53,278 nt of DNA, from assembly GCA_903869725.1 (NCBI GenBank), contig CAIQAD010000046.1:1-53278 (forward strand). Direction: 5' to 3'. A model generated the notes under the pieces. That model was not told the DNA's origin, ran no database searches, and saw nothing but the letters and a program-made list of their open reading frames with translations. This DNA comes from an uncultured Alphaproteobacteria bacterium (GTDB lineage Bacteria; Pseudomonadota; Alphaproteobacteria; Pelagibacterales; Pelagibacteraceae). This document shows, piece by piece, positions 33,593 to 43,230 of the stretch. The number at the start of each line of letters is the position of its first letter. Position 1 is the stretch's first letter. The position numbers were made by a program, and so were the translations under genes.

Positions 33593-34567
33593 ATGGTCAA
33601 AGCGATTAGAATTTACGAAACTGGTAAGCCAAGTGTAATGAAATTTGAAGATGTTCAACTTAAACCGCTTGCTCCAAATGAAGTATTAATCAAAAACAAC
33701 TCAATTGGTTTAAATTACATCGACACTTACCACAGAACAGGTCTTTATCCTCTGCCTTTACCATCCGGTATTGGACTTGAAGCTGCAGGAATTATTGAAG
33801 AAATTGGATCTGCAGTTACTGAATTTAAAGTTGGAGATCGTGTAGCGCATTCTGCAGCGCCCGTTGGCTCTTATTCTGAAAAACAAGTTTATCCTCAAGA
33901 AAAAATTGTAAAAATTCCAGATTTTATCAGTGATGAAATTGCATCAGTTGCTATGTTAAAAGGAATAACGTGCGAATATTTATTGCACCGCGCTTACAAA
34001 GTTAAAAAAGATCAGTTTATTTTATTTCATGCGGCGGCGGGTGGAGTTGGACAAGTATTTGGTCAGTGGGCAAAAGCTTTAGGAGTTAGAGCTATTGGAA
34101 CGGTTAGTTCTGATGAAAAAGCAAAAATTGCAAAAGAAAATGGATTTGAATTTGTAATTAACTATTCAAAAGAAAAGTTTTCAGAAAAAGTAAAAGAGAT
34201 CACAAATGGTAAGATGTTAGATGTGGTATATGACGGAGTTGGTCAAAAAACATTTGAAGAATCTATAGACTGTCTTGCAATTAGAGGTACTTTAATTGCA
34301 TTTGGAAATGCGTCTGGCTCTATTTTATCAATTGATCCTAAAAAACATATGCAGCCAAAGGGAATATTTATAACACGTCCTTCAATTGCACATTACACCG
34401 TTACTAGAAAAGAATTAACTGATGCAGCAGCGACAGTATTTGATGCGATTAAAAATAATAAATTTAAAATTAAAGTGTTTAAAAAATTTGCTTTAAAAGA
34501 TGCAATCCTTGCTCACGAAGAGTTGGAAGGCAGAAAATTATTAGGACCTGCAGTATTAATTCCATAA
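33593..34567 (+). CDS. qor: quinone oxidoreductase (NADPH, zeta-crystallin-like MDR)
   Basis: GIGLEAAGIIEEIG; FHAAAGGVGQVFGQWAKALG; 324 aa. Confidence 0.92.
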   Translation: MVKAIRIYETGKPSVMKFEDVQLKPLAPNEVLIKNNSIGLNYIDTYHRTGLYPLPLPSGIGLEAAGIIEEIGSAVTEFKVGDRVAHSAAPVGSYSEKQVYPQEKIVKIPDFISDEIASVAMLKGITCEYLLHRAYKVKKDQFILFHAAAGGVGQVFGQWAKALGVRAIGTVSSDEKAKIAKENGFEFVINYSKEKFSEKVKEITNGKMLDVVYDGVGQKTFEESIDCLAIRGTLIAFGNASGSILSIDPKKHMQPKGIFITRPSIAHYTVTRKELTDAAATVFDAIKNNKFKIKVFKKFALKDAILAHEELEGRKLLGPAVLIP

Positions 34568-34917
34568 TGAATTGGATTATTTTCAAATACCTGGTTACCG
34601 CGGGTATGGTTGTTTTAATTTCAGAAATTGCAAAACGTAGTGATAGATTGGGAGGATTAATTGCAGCACTACCATTAGTTACGGTGCTGACGCTCACGTG
34701 GCTTTATATTGAAAACCAATCAGCAGATAAAATAGCAAATCATGCGTACTATACATTTTGGTATGTTATTCCAACATTACCTATGTTTGTAATATTTCCT
34801 TATTTGCTTAAAAAATATGGATTTTGGAGCACTTTGTCTTTGAGTATGGTGATCACCTTAATTGTATTTTATATTTTTGCAAAAGTTGTAAAATCTTTTG
34901 GAATAAATCTTCTCTAA
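34567..34917 (+). CDS. DUF3147-like small membrane protein
   Basis: Four-TM 116 aa; EIAKRSDRLGGLIAALPLVT. Confidence 0.65.
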   Translation: MNWIIFKYLVTAGMVVLISEIAKRSDRLGGLIAALPLVTVLTLTWLYIENQSADKIANHAYYTFWYVIPTLPMFVIFPYLLKKYGFWSTLSLSMVITLIVFYIFAKVVKSFGINLL

Positions 34918-34922
34918 AATTT

Positions 34923-34997
34923 GGGCATGTAGTTCAGTGGTGGAATGCTACTTTGACATAGTAGAGGTCGGAAGTTCGATTCTTCCCATGCCCACCA
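34923..34997 (+). tRNA. tRNA-Val(GAC)
   Basis: Cloverleaf by eye: acceptor GGGCATG/CATGCCC, anticodon stem CTACT/AGTAG with loop TTGACAT (anticodon GAC), T-arm GGAAG-TTCGATT-CTTCC, CCA encoded. Confidence 0.93.
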
Positions 34998-35013
34998 ACT
35001 TATTTAATTAAAT

Positions 35014-35358
35014 TTATTTAGGTTGTGGTCCGAAATTATTTTTTCCTTTAGTACCTTCCGTTGCGTACCAAATAACTAAAAGAATAAAACCAGCTATAGG
35101 AATTAATAAAAGCAATTGAAACCAGCCTGATCTATTTGTGTCATGTAATCTTCTGCAAGCTACCGCTAAGTGCGGAATAATAATTCCAAAAAAGAAAACA
35201 GTGTAAAGACCAATAGAGATAAATGTTAGAACAATTGAAGTTACAAAAACGAATAATGTAAAAAACCAATATTCAGATCTGTTCGCTCTGCCATCAAACG
35301 TTGCGTATTTATTAAAACACGTTTTAATAGCGCCTGTTAATGTATCTAGATCTCCCAT
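35014..35358 (-). CDS. DUF805 family membrane protein
   Basis: F..YATFDGRANRSEYWFF; RRLHDTNRSGWFQLL; EGTKGKNNFGPQP. Confidence 0.88.
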   Translation of the reverse strand: MGDLDTLTGAIKTCFNKYATFDGRANRSEYWFFTLFVFVTSIVLTFISIGLYTVFFFGIIIPHLAVACRRLHDTNRSGWFQLLLLIPIAGFILLVIWYATEGTKGKNNFGPQPK

Positions 35359-35435
35359 ATAACGAATTCAAATAACATTATATTTTAAATTGATCTAGCG
35401 GTAATATTTTAAATGCAACTAAAGATTGTTGATAA

Positions 35436-36056
35436 CTAATTTTTTGTTTGTTTAAAAAAAGCGCTAATACGGTGACGTAATTGTTCAAACCAAACAACGC
35501 CTTTATCTCTCACCCAGTTTAATTGGATAACTCTTCGTTCGCCATCAAAACTTTCATGACCATGCCAAGAATTAGGTTGGTTTAAAAATGCAAGTAACGT
35601 TCCTTGCACAGGCGGAACTTCATTAAAAGAGTCATTAAGATCATTAGGAGAATTTAAAAGACGCAGTCGTCCTCCAGGCTGCTCCCATTTGCTATTCATA
35701 TAAATTAAAACTGTGATTAATTTACTTTTACTGTCTGTGTGAATTTTTCCATCGGTTGGTCTGCAACGACCGCGTACTGTAACGGTTGTTGGACGATCTT
35801 TGAGATCAACACCAAATTTTTCAGTCATAATAGCAGTCATTTCATCACTTCTAATATCTTCCATAAACCGTTTAAAATTTTGTCCGTAATTTAATGACGC
35901 TAGTGGTAAACTTCCTGGCACAGTAACTTTAGGATAATCAGCTTCAATATCTGCGATCGCTTCATCTTTAACAAAACCTGGTACGATTAAATAAGGAAAT
36001 GGACTTTTAGTTACTGGAGTTGCTCTTAATGTTTCTAGGTTAACAGTAGTGCTCAT
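35436..36056 (-). CDS. 2OG-Fe(II) oxygenase-like protein
   Basis: H-x-D (HTDSKSKLITVLIYMN), PGGRLRLL, SWHGHESFDGERRVIQLNW. Confidence 0.8.
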   Translation of the reverse strand: MSTTVNLETLRATPVTKSPFPYLIVPGFVKDEAIADIEADYPKVTVPGSLPLASLNYGQNFKRFMEDIRSDEMTAIMTEKFGVDLKDRPTTVTVRGRCRPTDGKIHTDSKSKLITVLIYMNSKWEQPGGRLRLLNSPNDLNDSFNEVPPVQGTLLAFLNQPNSWHGHESFDGERRVIQLNWVRDKGVVWFEQLRHRISAFFKQTKN

Positions 36057-36163
36057 TATATTTTATTAATAATTTATATCTCTAACGATAAATCTTGTTA
36101 TGAATTTGTCCGTATTTTTATAAAAATTCGACGCAAAAGAAAACTATTTATTTCTCTAAACAA

Positions 36164-36553
36164 CTAGGGTTTTGGCTCATAAGTCATCTTACCATTGCCA
36201 AAAGACCAGTTCTCCTTATTAACTTCGGTTAGACTAATAATGATATCTTCTGCTCTAATTTTAAGTTGTAAAACAAGTTGATCGTTTATTGCTTTATAAA
36301 ATTTCTTTTTCATTTCAGTGGTTCTACCTTCATTTAATGTTATTTGAATAAAAATAATATTATCTGTGTAGGTAACTCCTAAATAACTTTTAGGATGAAC
36401 CATTTCTTTAACATTATGTTTAGTAATCACTTGAAACTTATCATCTTCAGGTACATTAATTGTTTTTTTCATGACCTCAAAAATAATGTCGCCTACTTTT
36501 TGTGCAAAGCTTTCTGGATGTTGATCGCTTAAATCTATTCTAACAAATGGCAT
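36164..36553 (-). CDS. tautomerase family protein
   Basis: Pro-1 start MPFVRIDL; 129 aa; TLNEGRTTEMKKKFY. Confidence 0.75.
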   Translation of the reverse strand: MPFVRIDLSDQHPESFAQKVGDIIFEVMKKTINVPEDDKFQVITKHNVKEMVHPKSYLGVTYTDNIIFIQITLNEGRTTEMKKKFYKAINDQLVLQLKIRAEDIIISLTEVNKENWSFGNGKMTYEPKP

Positions 36554-36559
36554 GTTTAA

Positions 36560-38011
36560 TTAACGATTATTTAATTTAGCTCTATATTTATTCGCAGCCT
36601 TAGTTTGAGCAATAACTTTAGCTTTAAAGTTTGCGATAAATCTTCTTTGATTTGGACTGTTATGTGTTTTAATCCAATACAAAATATAAAGTGTAATAAA
36701 CCACAGTGGTAAAAAATACATTGCTATACGAGTGCCTTGATTAAGCGTTAGGGCGTAAATAACTACAATAAAAAACAAAAGTATTACATAAGGCATAATG
36801 TTACTGAGTGGCATTTTAAATTGAGATTTAGCGTGCGCTGCTGGCATTCGTCGACGATATGCAAGGTAGGCAAATATAATCATCGACCAAATATAAATAA
36901 AAATTAATGCCGCAACCGTTCCAACTAACTCAAATGCATCCATCATAGATTTTGTATTGGTTAGAATAAAAGTAGCTGATAAAATTAAAGCTGTTGCTAA
37001 AAAGATTCCGCCAGTTGGAATTTTAAAATCAGATAGTTTGCCAAAGATTGCAGGTGCGTGGTGATTTTTAGATAATCCGTAAAGCATACGTGAGGTTGCG
37101 TAAATTCCGCTATTACTTGATGAAGTTGCAGAACTAATTACTACTAAGTTGACAATCGATGCTGCACTTGCCATGCCAACTAACGTAAACATACCAACAA
37201 ATGGACTTTGATCAGCAGGAATTTTATTCCAAGGCGTAACCGCCATTAACACAACTACAGTGCCAATGTAAAAAAACATAATTCGTATTGGAATTTTATC
37301 GATTGCTTTGCGCAGCATAACTTTTGGATTTTTTGCCTCCGCCGTCATTGTGCCAATAACTTCCATGCCAGCAAATGCAAAGATGGTTGTTTGTAAACCA
37401 GCTAATAAGCCAGTAAATCCATGCGGCATAAATCCGCCATTGGTCCATAAATTACTTGCCTGCGCTTTAATGCCTGTAGGAGAGACAAACCCTGTAAAGC
37501 ATAAATAAATTCCTAAAATAATAAGAAATATAATTGCAACCACTTTAATAATTGCCATCCAAAACTCTAGTTCACCAAAAGCTTTGACGCTTAAAATATT
37601 TAAAGTAAGTAGAAGAAAAATAATTGCAAATGCCGAAATCCAGTGCGGAAGATCTGGAAACCAAAACGAAAAGTATCCAGTGATTGCAATAATTTCAGCA
37701 ATCGCTGCAACGATCCACGCAAACCAATAACTCCAGCCGACCATGTAGCCAGCGTTTGGTCCTAGAATATCTTCAGAAAAATCTATAAACGATTTGTATT
37801 TTAAATCATACAGTAACAACTCGCCCATTGCTCGCATCACAAAATATAAAATGATGCCAGTGATTGCATAAATAAAAATAATGCCAGGTCCTGCAAGAGA
37901 GATCGTTTTGCCAGAGCCCATGAACAAACCAGTGCCAATACAGCCGCCAATGGCTATCATCTCCATCTGCCGTTGACCTAAACCGCGCTCAAGTTTTGAA
38001 CTGTTCTTCAT
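36560..38011 (-). CDS. amino acid permease (APC superfamily, CycA/LysP-like)
   Basis: LGQRQMEMIAIGGCIGTGLFMGSGKTISLAGPG; 12 TM. Confidence 0.88.
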   Translation of the reverse strand: MKNSSKLERGLGQRQMEMIAIGGCIGTGLFMGSGKTISLAGPGIIFIYAITGIILYFVMRAMGELLLYDLKYKSFIDFSEDILGPNAGYMVGWSYWFAWIVAAIAEIIAITGYFSFWFPDLPHWISAFAIIFLLLTLNILSVKAFGELEFWMAIIKVVAIIFLIILGIYLCFTGFVSPTGIKAQASNLWTNGGFMPHGFTGLLAGLQTTIFAFAGMEVIGTMTAEAKNPKVMLRKAIDKIPIRIMFFYIGTVVVLMAVTPWNKIPADQSPFVGMFTLVGMASAASIVNLVVISSATSSSNSGIYATSRMLYGLSKNHHAPAIFGKLSDFKIPTGGIFLATALILSATFILTNTKSMMDAFELVGTVAALIFIYIWSMIIFAYLAYRRRMPAAHAKSQFKMPLSNIMPYVILLFFIVVIYALTLNQGTRIAMYFLPLWFITLYILYWIKTHNSPNQRRFIANFKAKVIAQTKAANKYRAKLNNR

Positions 38012-38134
38012 TTATTTTAATAAATTAATTATTTTTAAAACGTCTTCGACTCTTAATTGCTAAAAATATACTAACAATTTTAAAAAAGATAGTTTTGACT
38101 TTAATTATAAACAAAAATAGTAAGCAAACCTAAA

Positions 38135-39304
38135 ATGAATCAGCAATCATCCCATCAAACACTATCAGAAGGAATGATTTTATTATTCGCATTCTCTTGC
38201 GGGCTTATTGTTTCAAATTTATACTACGCGCAACCTCTTATCAGTTTAATCGCACCCGAAATAAAATTAACTGAAGCAATTGCTAGTTTTATCGTAACGT
38301 TAACCCAAATAGGATACTGCGCAGGTCTTGTTTTGTTAGTTCCGCTTGGAGATTTAATTGAAAATAAAAAATTAATTCTTTTTACAATTGTCTCTTCAAT
38401 CATTGCGATGATTTCAGCTATGCAATCACATACCGCTAATACTTTTCTTATTTCATCGCTTGCAATTGGAATAACAACAGTTGCCGTTCAAATGTTAATT
38501 CCACTTGCCGCTCATCTTTCGCCAGTTGAAAAACGTGGTCAAACTGTTGGCACGATTATGGGTGGATTATTAGCTGGCATCATGTTGTCACGTCCTTTTT
38601 CAAGTTTACTATCACACGCCTTTGGCTGGCGCGCAGTATTTGGTATAGCTGCGACATTGCTTATTATTTTAGCAATCGCATTATTTATTAAACTGCCAAA
38701 TCGTAAACCAAACGCCGAGCATAATTATTTTTCGTTAATTGCATCTTTATGGCCTTTACTTAGGGACACTCCTATCCTAAGACGACGTGCGATTTATCAA
38801 GGATCTTTGTTTGCATCATTCTCTCTATTTTGGACGATAGCTCCAATCTTATTGCTAAGCCCTCTTTATAATTTTACTCAAAAAGAAGTTGCATTATTTG
38901 CGCTTGCTGGAGCATTAGGAGTATTTGCAGCTCCGATTGGTGGACGATTAGCTGATAAAGGTTATACAACAATTGCAACAGGTGTTGCTTTATCTCTTGG
39001 AGCGCTAGCATTTTTGATTTCATATTTTGGAGGTAAAGGCTCTCTCACAGCGCTTGTATTGTCTGGAATTATTCTTGATATTGGAGTGCAGCTTAATGTA
39101 GTGCTCGGACAAAGAGCGATTTACACATTAGCTCCAGAATTTAGAAGTCGTTTTAATGCACTGTACATGTCGATCTTCTTCTTAGGTGGATCTTTAGGAT
39201 CTGCCATTGCAAGTTATGCTTATTTAACAGGATCTTGGAATTTAATTGCAATCATTGGCTTTGCTTTTCCAGCCTCTGCGTTTGTTTATTATCTTAAAGA
39301 ATAA
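38135..39304 (+). CDS. MFS transporter
   Basis: 389 aa, 12 TM; SNLYYAQPLISLIAPEI; LVPLGDLIENKKLI. Confidence 0.88.
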   Translation: MNQQSSHQTLSEGMILLFAFSCGLIVSNLYYAQPLISLIAPEIKLTEAIASFIVTLTQIGYCAGLVLLVPLGDLIENKKLILFTIVSSIIAMISAMQSHTANTFLISSLAIGITTVAVQMLIPLAAHLSPVEKRGQTVGTIMGGLLAGIMLSRPFSSLLSHAFGWRAVFGIAATLLIILAIALFIKLPNRKPNAEHNYFSLIASLWPLLRDTPILRRRAIYQGSLFASFSLFWTIAPILLLSPLYNFTQKEVALFALAGALGVFAAPIGGRLADKGYTTIATGVALSLGALAFLISYFGGKGSLTALVLSGIILDIGVQLNVVLGQRAIYTLAPEFRSRFNALYMSIFFLGGSLGSAIASYAYLTGSWNLIAIIGFAFPASAFVYYLKE

Positions 39305-39349
39305 AAATACTTTTGGTCATTAATATTTTATAATTAATATTTAATAGCA

Positions 39350-39955
39350 ATGGCTAAAAATAATAAAATATTAATTGCACCTTTATTAATTCGTATCACT
39401 CACATTGTTAATGCAATTGCCGTCATCATCATGATCATGAGTGGACTTAGAATTTATAATGCTTCGCCTATTTTTAATTTTTATATTGCAGATTTTTTAA
39501 CATTGGGTGGTTGGTTGGCGGGTGCACTATTGTGGCACTTTGCTTTTATGTGGTTACTGGTTGCAAACGGACTTATTTATTTAATTTATAATTTTGCAAC
39601 TAACAGATTTAAAATGAAATTTTTTCCAATCACAATAAACAATTTAATTAATGACGCTTATGCTGCTACAACCGGCAGATTAAATCATACCAATTTAGAA
39701 AAATATAATAGCATTCAAAAGTTAGCCTACCTTTCTATAATGCTAGATACTGTTCTGCTTGTTGTCTCAGGTTTAGCTATTTGGAAGTCTGTGCAATTTC
39801 CAATTTTAAGAACGCTGATGGGTGGCTATGACAGCGCACGCATTATTCATTTTTGTGCAATGCTATATGCAGTATTTTTCATCATCGTGCATTTAATTAT
39901 GGCATTTAAAGTGCCTCAAACTTTACTCATTATGACCATTGGTAAAAAGAAATGA
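39350..39955 (+). CDS. cytochrome b561-type membrane protein (partner of molybdopterin oxidoreductase)
   Basis: Four TM with conserved His (RITHIVNAIAVIIMIMSGLRIY; ARIIHFCAMLYAVFFIIVHLIMAF). Confidence 0.78.
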   Translation: MAKNNKILIAPLLIRITHIVNAIAVIIMIMSGLRIYNASPIFNFYIADFLTLGGWLAGALLWHFAFMWLLVANGLIYLIYNFATNRFKMKFFPITINNLINDAYAATTGRLNHTNLEKYNSIQKLAYLSIMLDTVLLVVSGLAIWKSVQFPILRTLMGGYDSARIIHFCAMLYAVFFIIVHLIMAFKVPQTLLIMTIGKKK

Positions 39956-40725
39956 TTAAAAAAGTTAAAATTATTCACCCGCACAAACGTGAAATTATAA
40001 AAGACACCTATAAAATTTTAGATAAACAAATAACACGCAGAATTTTCGCTAAACAAACTTTAAGTTTAGGTCTTATTACCATGTTAACTGGCTTTAAATT
40101 ATCTGATGATTTTTCAGTTGAACGGGCACTTAAAGCCATGTCACGTTTTAATGACAACGCACAAGCTCTGCTGTTCGATATTAATAAATTAGCGCCAACC
40201 TATCCAGCGAGTATGATTACTAAACCTTTTCCATTTAACGCTTATTATGGAGAAGATGAAATAAGACCAAGTCCTAAAAATTTTAAATTAAAAGTCTCAG
40301 GGCTAGTTCAAAATAAAAAAACTATAACGCTAGACGAATTACAATTGATGCCTCAAACCTCACAAATAACCCGTCACATTTGTGTCGAAGGTTGGTCTGC
40401 AATCGGTTCTTGGTCAGGAGTTAAGTTTAGTTATTTTTTAAATAAAATTGGCGCGGACACGACTGCAAAATATGTGGGCTTTACTTGTCATGATGGTTAC
40501 TCAACTAGCATAGATATGAAAACCGCTTTACATCCCCAAACCTTACTAACGTTAAAGTATGCAAACGAAACATTGCCTGCAAAGTATGGCTATCCGCTAA
40601 AACTTAGAATGCCAACCAAGCTTGGTTATAAAAATCCAAAATACATTAATGAAATTTTTGTAACCAACACCTACCCTGGCGGGTTCTGGGAGGATAAAGG
40701 TTATAATTGGTTTGGCGGCAGTTAG
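39952..40725 (+). CDS. sulfite oxidase/MsrP-like molybdopterin-dependent oxidoreductase, probable Tat substrate
   Basis: ITRRIFAKQTLSLG twin-arginine stretch; HICVEGWSAIGSWSGVKF cofactor-Cys region; PLKLRMPTKLGYKNPKYINEIFV. Confidence 0.85.
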   Translation: MIKKVKIIHPHKREIIKDTYKILDKQITRRIFAKQTLSLGLITMLTGFKLSDDFSVERALKAMSRFNDNAQALLFDINKLAPTYPASMITKPFPFNAYYGEDEIRPSPKNFKLKVSGLVQNKKTITLDELQLMPQTSQITRHICVEGWSAIGSWSGVKFSYFLNKIGADTTAKYVGFTCHDGYSTSIDMKTALHPQTLLTLKYANETLPAKYGYPLKLRMPTKLGYKNPKYINEIFVTNTYPGGFWEDKGYNWFGGS

Positions 40726-40822
40726 AAATTATTGTTAACTGTCATAAAAATTTAATACAACTTCACAATTAAGACACATCTTATTCATTATTAAGTAACA
40801 TTTGCGGTCTATATCAAGATCT

Positions 40823-40939
40823 ATGAATACAAAAATAGAAAGCATTAATTCAATTAAAGCACTTGGAACAGTAATTGCACTTTCATGCGTTGTATCAGTT
40901 ACCATGTTATTACCAGTTGCACTTAATTTAATTAAATAA
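40823..40939 (+). CDS. small membrane protein (38 aa), hypothetical
   Basis: MNTKIESINSIKALGTVIALSCVVSVTMLLPVALNLIK with one TM; below ORF-track cutoff. Confidence 0.4.
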   Translation: MNTKIESINSIKALGTVIALSCVVSVTMLLPVALNLIK

Positions 40940-40947
40940 GTAAAATT

Positions 40948-41109
40948 ATGACACCGTATAACGATTGCGAACTAACTTTTGTTAGTGTTAAAACAACTAA
41001 CGTAATGACATCGCCTTTAGATGTTAAAGAGCAACCAACATTTGCTAAAGTTAATGAAGTTAAAGCGGTTGAGACTGAAATTAAAATAACAAACGCTATA
41101 AACGGCTAA
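40948..41109 (+). CDS. small hypothetical protein (53 aa)
   Basis: MTPYNDCELTFVSVKTTNVMTSPLDVKEQPTFAKVNEVKAVETEIKITNAING, 8 bp after the preceding sORF. Confidence 0.35.
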   Translation: MTPYNDCELTFVSVKTTNVMTSPLDVKEQPTFAKVNEVKAVETEIKITNAING

Positions 41110-41167
41110 TTTCTTTTAAAAAAAGCTGCTTAGTATTTTAAATATTAATTTATTGTTAGTTATAAAA

Positions 41168-42436
41168 TTAAAGCACTATTAACAATATAAGCCCCACAAC
41201 ACTAAGTGCGCTTAAAAACATTAAACTTTGTTTACCACTTTCTTTTGATCCTAAAGTATAAGCATAAACACCCTTTACAATATTATTGCTTAAGGTTGCG
41301 ATTAGAATTGCATTGGCTGCAATTGAAAACATTGCGCTATTAGCAGGAGTGTGCGTTAAACTCATTATAAAAGGATCTACATCAGTCACACCCATAATAG
41401 CTGATAAGGTATATAAACCTTTGCTACCAAAATAATTTACAACAAAATGCGTAATCACTACCATCGCCACAAAAATACAACCAAACACTAAAGCTGTTTT
41501 AATTTCTAAAGGATTTTTATTTTGAACTTCCTTATTAGTGCGAGTTGAATTAAATGTTTGCGATTTCATCCAAACAACTCCAACAATAATTGCAGCCAAC
41601 CCTAAAATTAAAAAAATTGTAAGCAACTTAAACATCAAATCTTTATTAAATAACCCAAGCAAAACAATTAAGCGTAAGTACATCATGCCAGAGGCAACTA
41701 ATGTAGCGCCTGAAAACACTCTAGCTAAATTTTCAGTTTTAGAACGTCTTGCAAATGCAACTGTAGTTACGGTTGATGAATAAGCCCCACCTAAAAATGC
41801 TGCAATAAAAATTCCACCTTTTCCCTTGTGCAACAGATAACTTAAATAAGAAATGCCAGAGACCGTAACAACGATAAGCCATGTTTTAAATGGGTTAATC
41901 TCAAACGGACCAAAAGGTTGATTTGGTACTATTGGTAGAATAACAAGTGTGAGAAGTAAAAATTTAGTAAATGTAAAAATATCTACCGCACGTAATTTAT
42001 TAGCTAAATTTTCTAAAACATTCTTAAGCTCAAGTAATAACAAACACACAATGGTAATTGCTGTTGCAAACCACAGATGATCAAAAGCTACCAGACAGGC
42101 AACCAGATAAACTACCAGCCCGCTCATTTCACTCGTTAATCCAAAATGATCTGATTTTGAAACCTTTTCAAAATAAGCCACCAATAAAAAAGCACCAACC
42201 AATACAAACCCAATTAATACTGGAACAATTTGATTGTTAGTGAGATAAGAGATGGAAAAACCAATTAAGCCAATAATTGGGAAAGTACGCACCCCACCAA
42301 ATATAAAAGGATTAAGTTTTAATTTCTGCCGCTCGCGCTCAAGTCCTATTAAAAAAGATAAGAATAAGACAAACAAAAACCTGCTAGCCTGCAACGGCAG
42401 CCACCAGAATAGCGGAACATTATTCAAATCATGCAT
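41168..42436 (-). CDS. MgtC/SapB-type DUF4010 membrane protein
   Basis: FLSFLIGLERERQK; GVRTFPIIGLIG; GGAYSSTVTTVAFARRS; ~12 TM. Confidence 0.82.
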   Translation of the reverse strand: MHDLNNVPLFWWLPLQASRFLFVLFLSFLIGLERERQKLKLNPFIFGGVRTFPIIGLIGFSISYLTNNQIVPVLIGFVLVGAFLLVAYFEKVSKSDHFGLTSEMSGLVVYLVACLVAFDHLWFATAITIVCLLLLELKNVLENLANKLRAVDIFTFTKFLLLTLVILPIVPNQPFGPFEINPFKTWLIVVTVSGISYLSYLLHKGKGGIFIAAFLGGAYSSTVTTVAFARRSKTENLARVFSGATLVASGMMYLRLIVLLGLFNKDLMFKLLTIFLILGLAAIIVGVVWMKSQTFNSTRTNKEVQNKNPLEIKTALVFGCIFVAMVVITHFVVNYFGSKGLYTLSAIMGVTDVDPFIMSLTHTPANSAMFSIAANAILIATLSNNIVKGVYAYTLGSKESGKQSLMFLSALSVVGLILLIVL

Positions 42437-42557
42437 ATAGTAAGCTTATCTTTTATTTTTAAAAAATCATAACCTTTAAACTTCATATAAATAAATTTTT
42501 TAGTGTTGGTTTTCACCCTATGCTTGATTTTGTTTTTTATAAGCATTCGGTTGCTGA

Positions 42558-42591
42558 TGGCGGCAGTTAATAAATAATTAAACAACCGCCA
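42558..42591 (-). terminator. stem-loop terminator-like inverted repeat
   Basis: TGGCGG...CCGCCA with an inner GTTAAT/ATTAAAC arm, just downstream of the 42603-43781 operon. Confidence 0.55.
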
Positions 42592-42602
42592 AATCATCAC
42601 TG

Positions 42603-42746
42603 TTAAAAATTAAACCAATTATGTTTAAACACAAAGAAACTGTTGTTTCTATTTTTTCTCTGTTCTCTTTGTTTCATAAACTCTTCCTCATTGTTAAACC
42701 AAGGTTTACGTTTAACAATTTTTAATTTAGTAGTATTTTTTTTCAT
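42603..42746 (-). CDS. small basic hypothetical protein (47 aa)
   Basis: MKKNTTKLKIVKRKPWFNNEEEFMKQREQRKNRNNSFFVFKHNWFNF; preceded by AAGGAGG SD; overlaps 3' end of upstream ORF by 20 bp. Confidence 0.55.
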   Translation of the reverse strand: MKKNTTKLKIVKRKPWFNNEEEFMKQREQRKNRNNSFFVFKHNWFNF

Positions 42747-43230
42747 TCTTCTTATCCTCCTTCCAACCGTAAGCAGAGCCAAGTTTACCTTTATTGATCG
42801 GTTCATAAGCATTGACCCAACGTCCATACCTACTCCAATCAGTGCGCGGCTTATGTTCTACAAACGAACTTATGTTCTTTGCTGCAATTGCCTTTTCTAA
42901 CTCTAACTTACGTTCAGCTGCTTTAGTCGTTTGATAAACAGTAAGTTCATCCGCTGCACTAGTTGTTTGCTCTTCAACCTTTTCAGCTACAGGACAAGCA
43001 GTAGATGGTAGTTTAACTTTTTTGCCAGTCATTGCTTGATAGCGCATAGGATCATTGACCATCATGTAAGGTCCCCATGTTGCAACAAACTGATCACACA
43101 CATTTTTTATCTGCTGTTTAAAGTTTGGCTTTGTTTTGACACGGCTTAAACTTTGATAACGAGGATTATTTAATAAAACTCTTTTATTACGCCCGTAATA
43201 ACTGATTTTATAGTCTAGAATCTTACTCAT
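42727..43230 (-). CDS. hypothetical protein
   Basis: 167 aa intact ORF immediately downstream of 43230-43781. Confidence 0.7.
   Translation of the reverse strand: MSKILDYKISYYGRNKRVLLNNPRYQSLSRVKTKPNFKQQIKNVCDQFVATWGPYMMVNDPMRYQAMTGKKVKLPSTACPVAEKVEEQTTSAADELTVYQTTKAAERKLELEKAIAAKNISSFVEHKPRTDWSRYGRWVNAYEPINKGKLGSAYGWKEDKKNEKKYY

Noticed and set aside
34479-34697. Minus-strand ORF 72 aa over qor/DUF3147
   Set aside because: Antisense to two intact genes; no domain features.
42643-42900. Plus-strand ORF 85 aa over the 42.6-42.9 kb genes
   Set aside because: Hydrophobic translation arises from the complement of Lys/Arg-rich minus-strand ORFs; the minus ORFs have good SDs.
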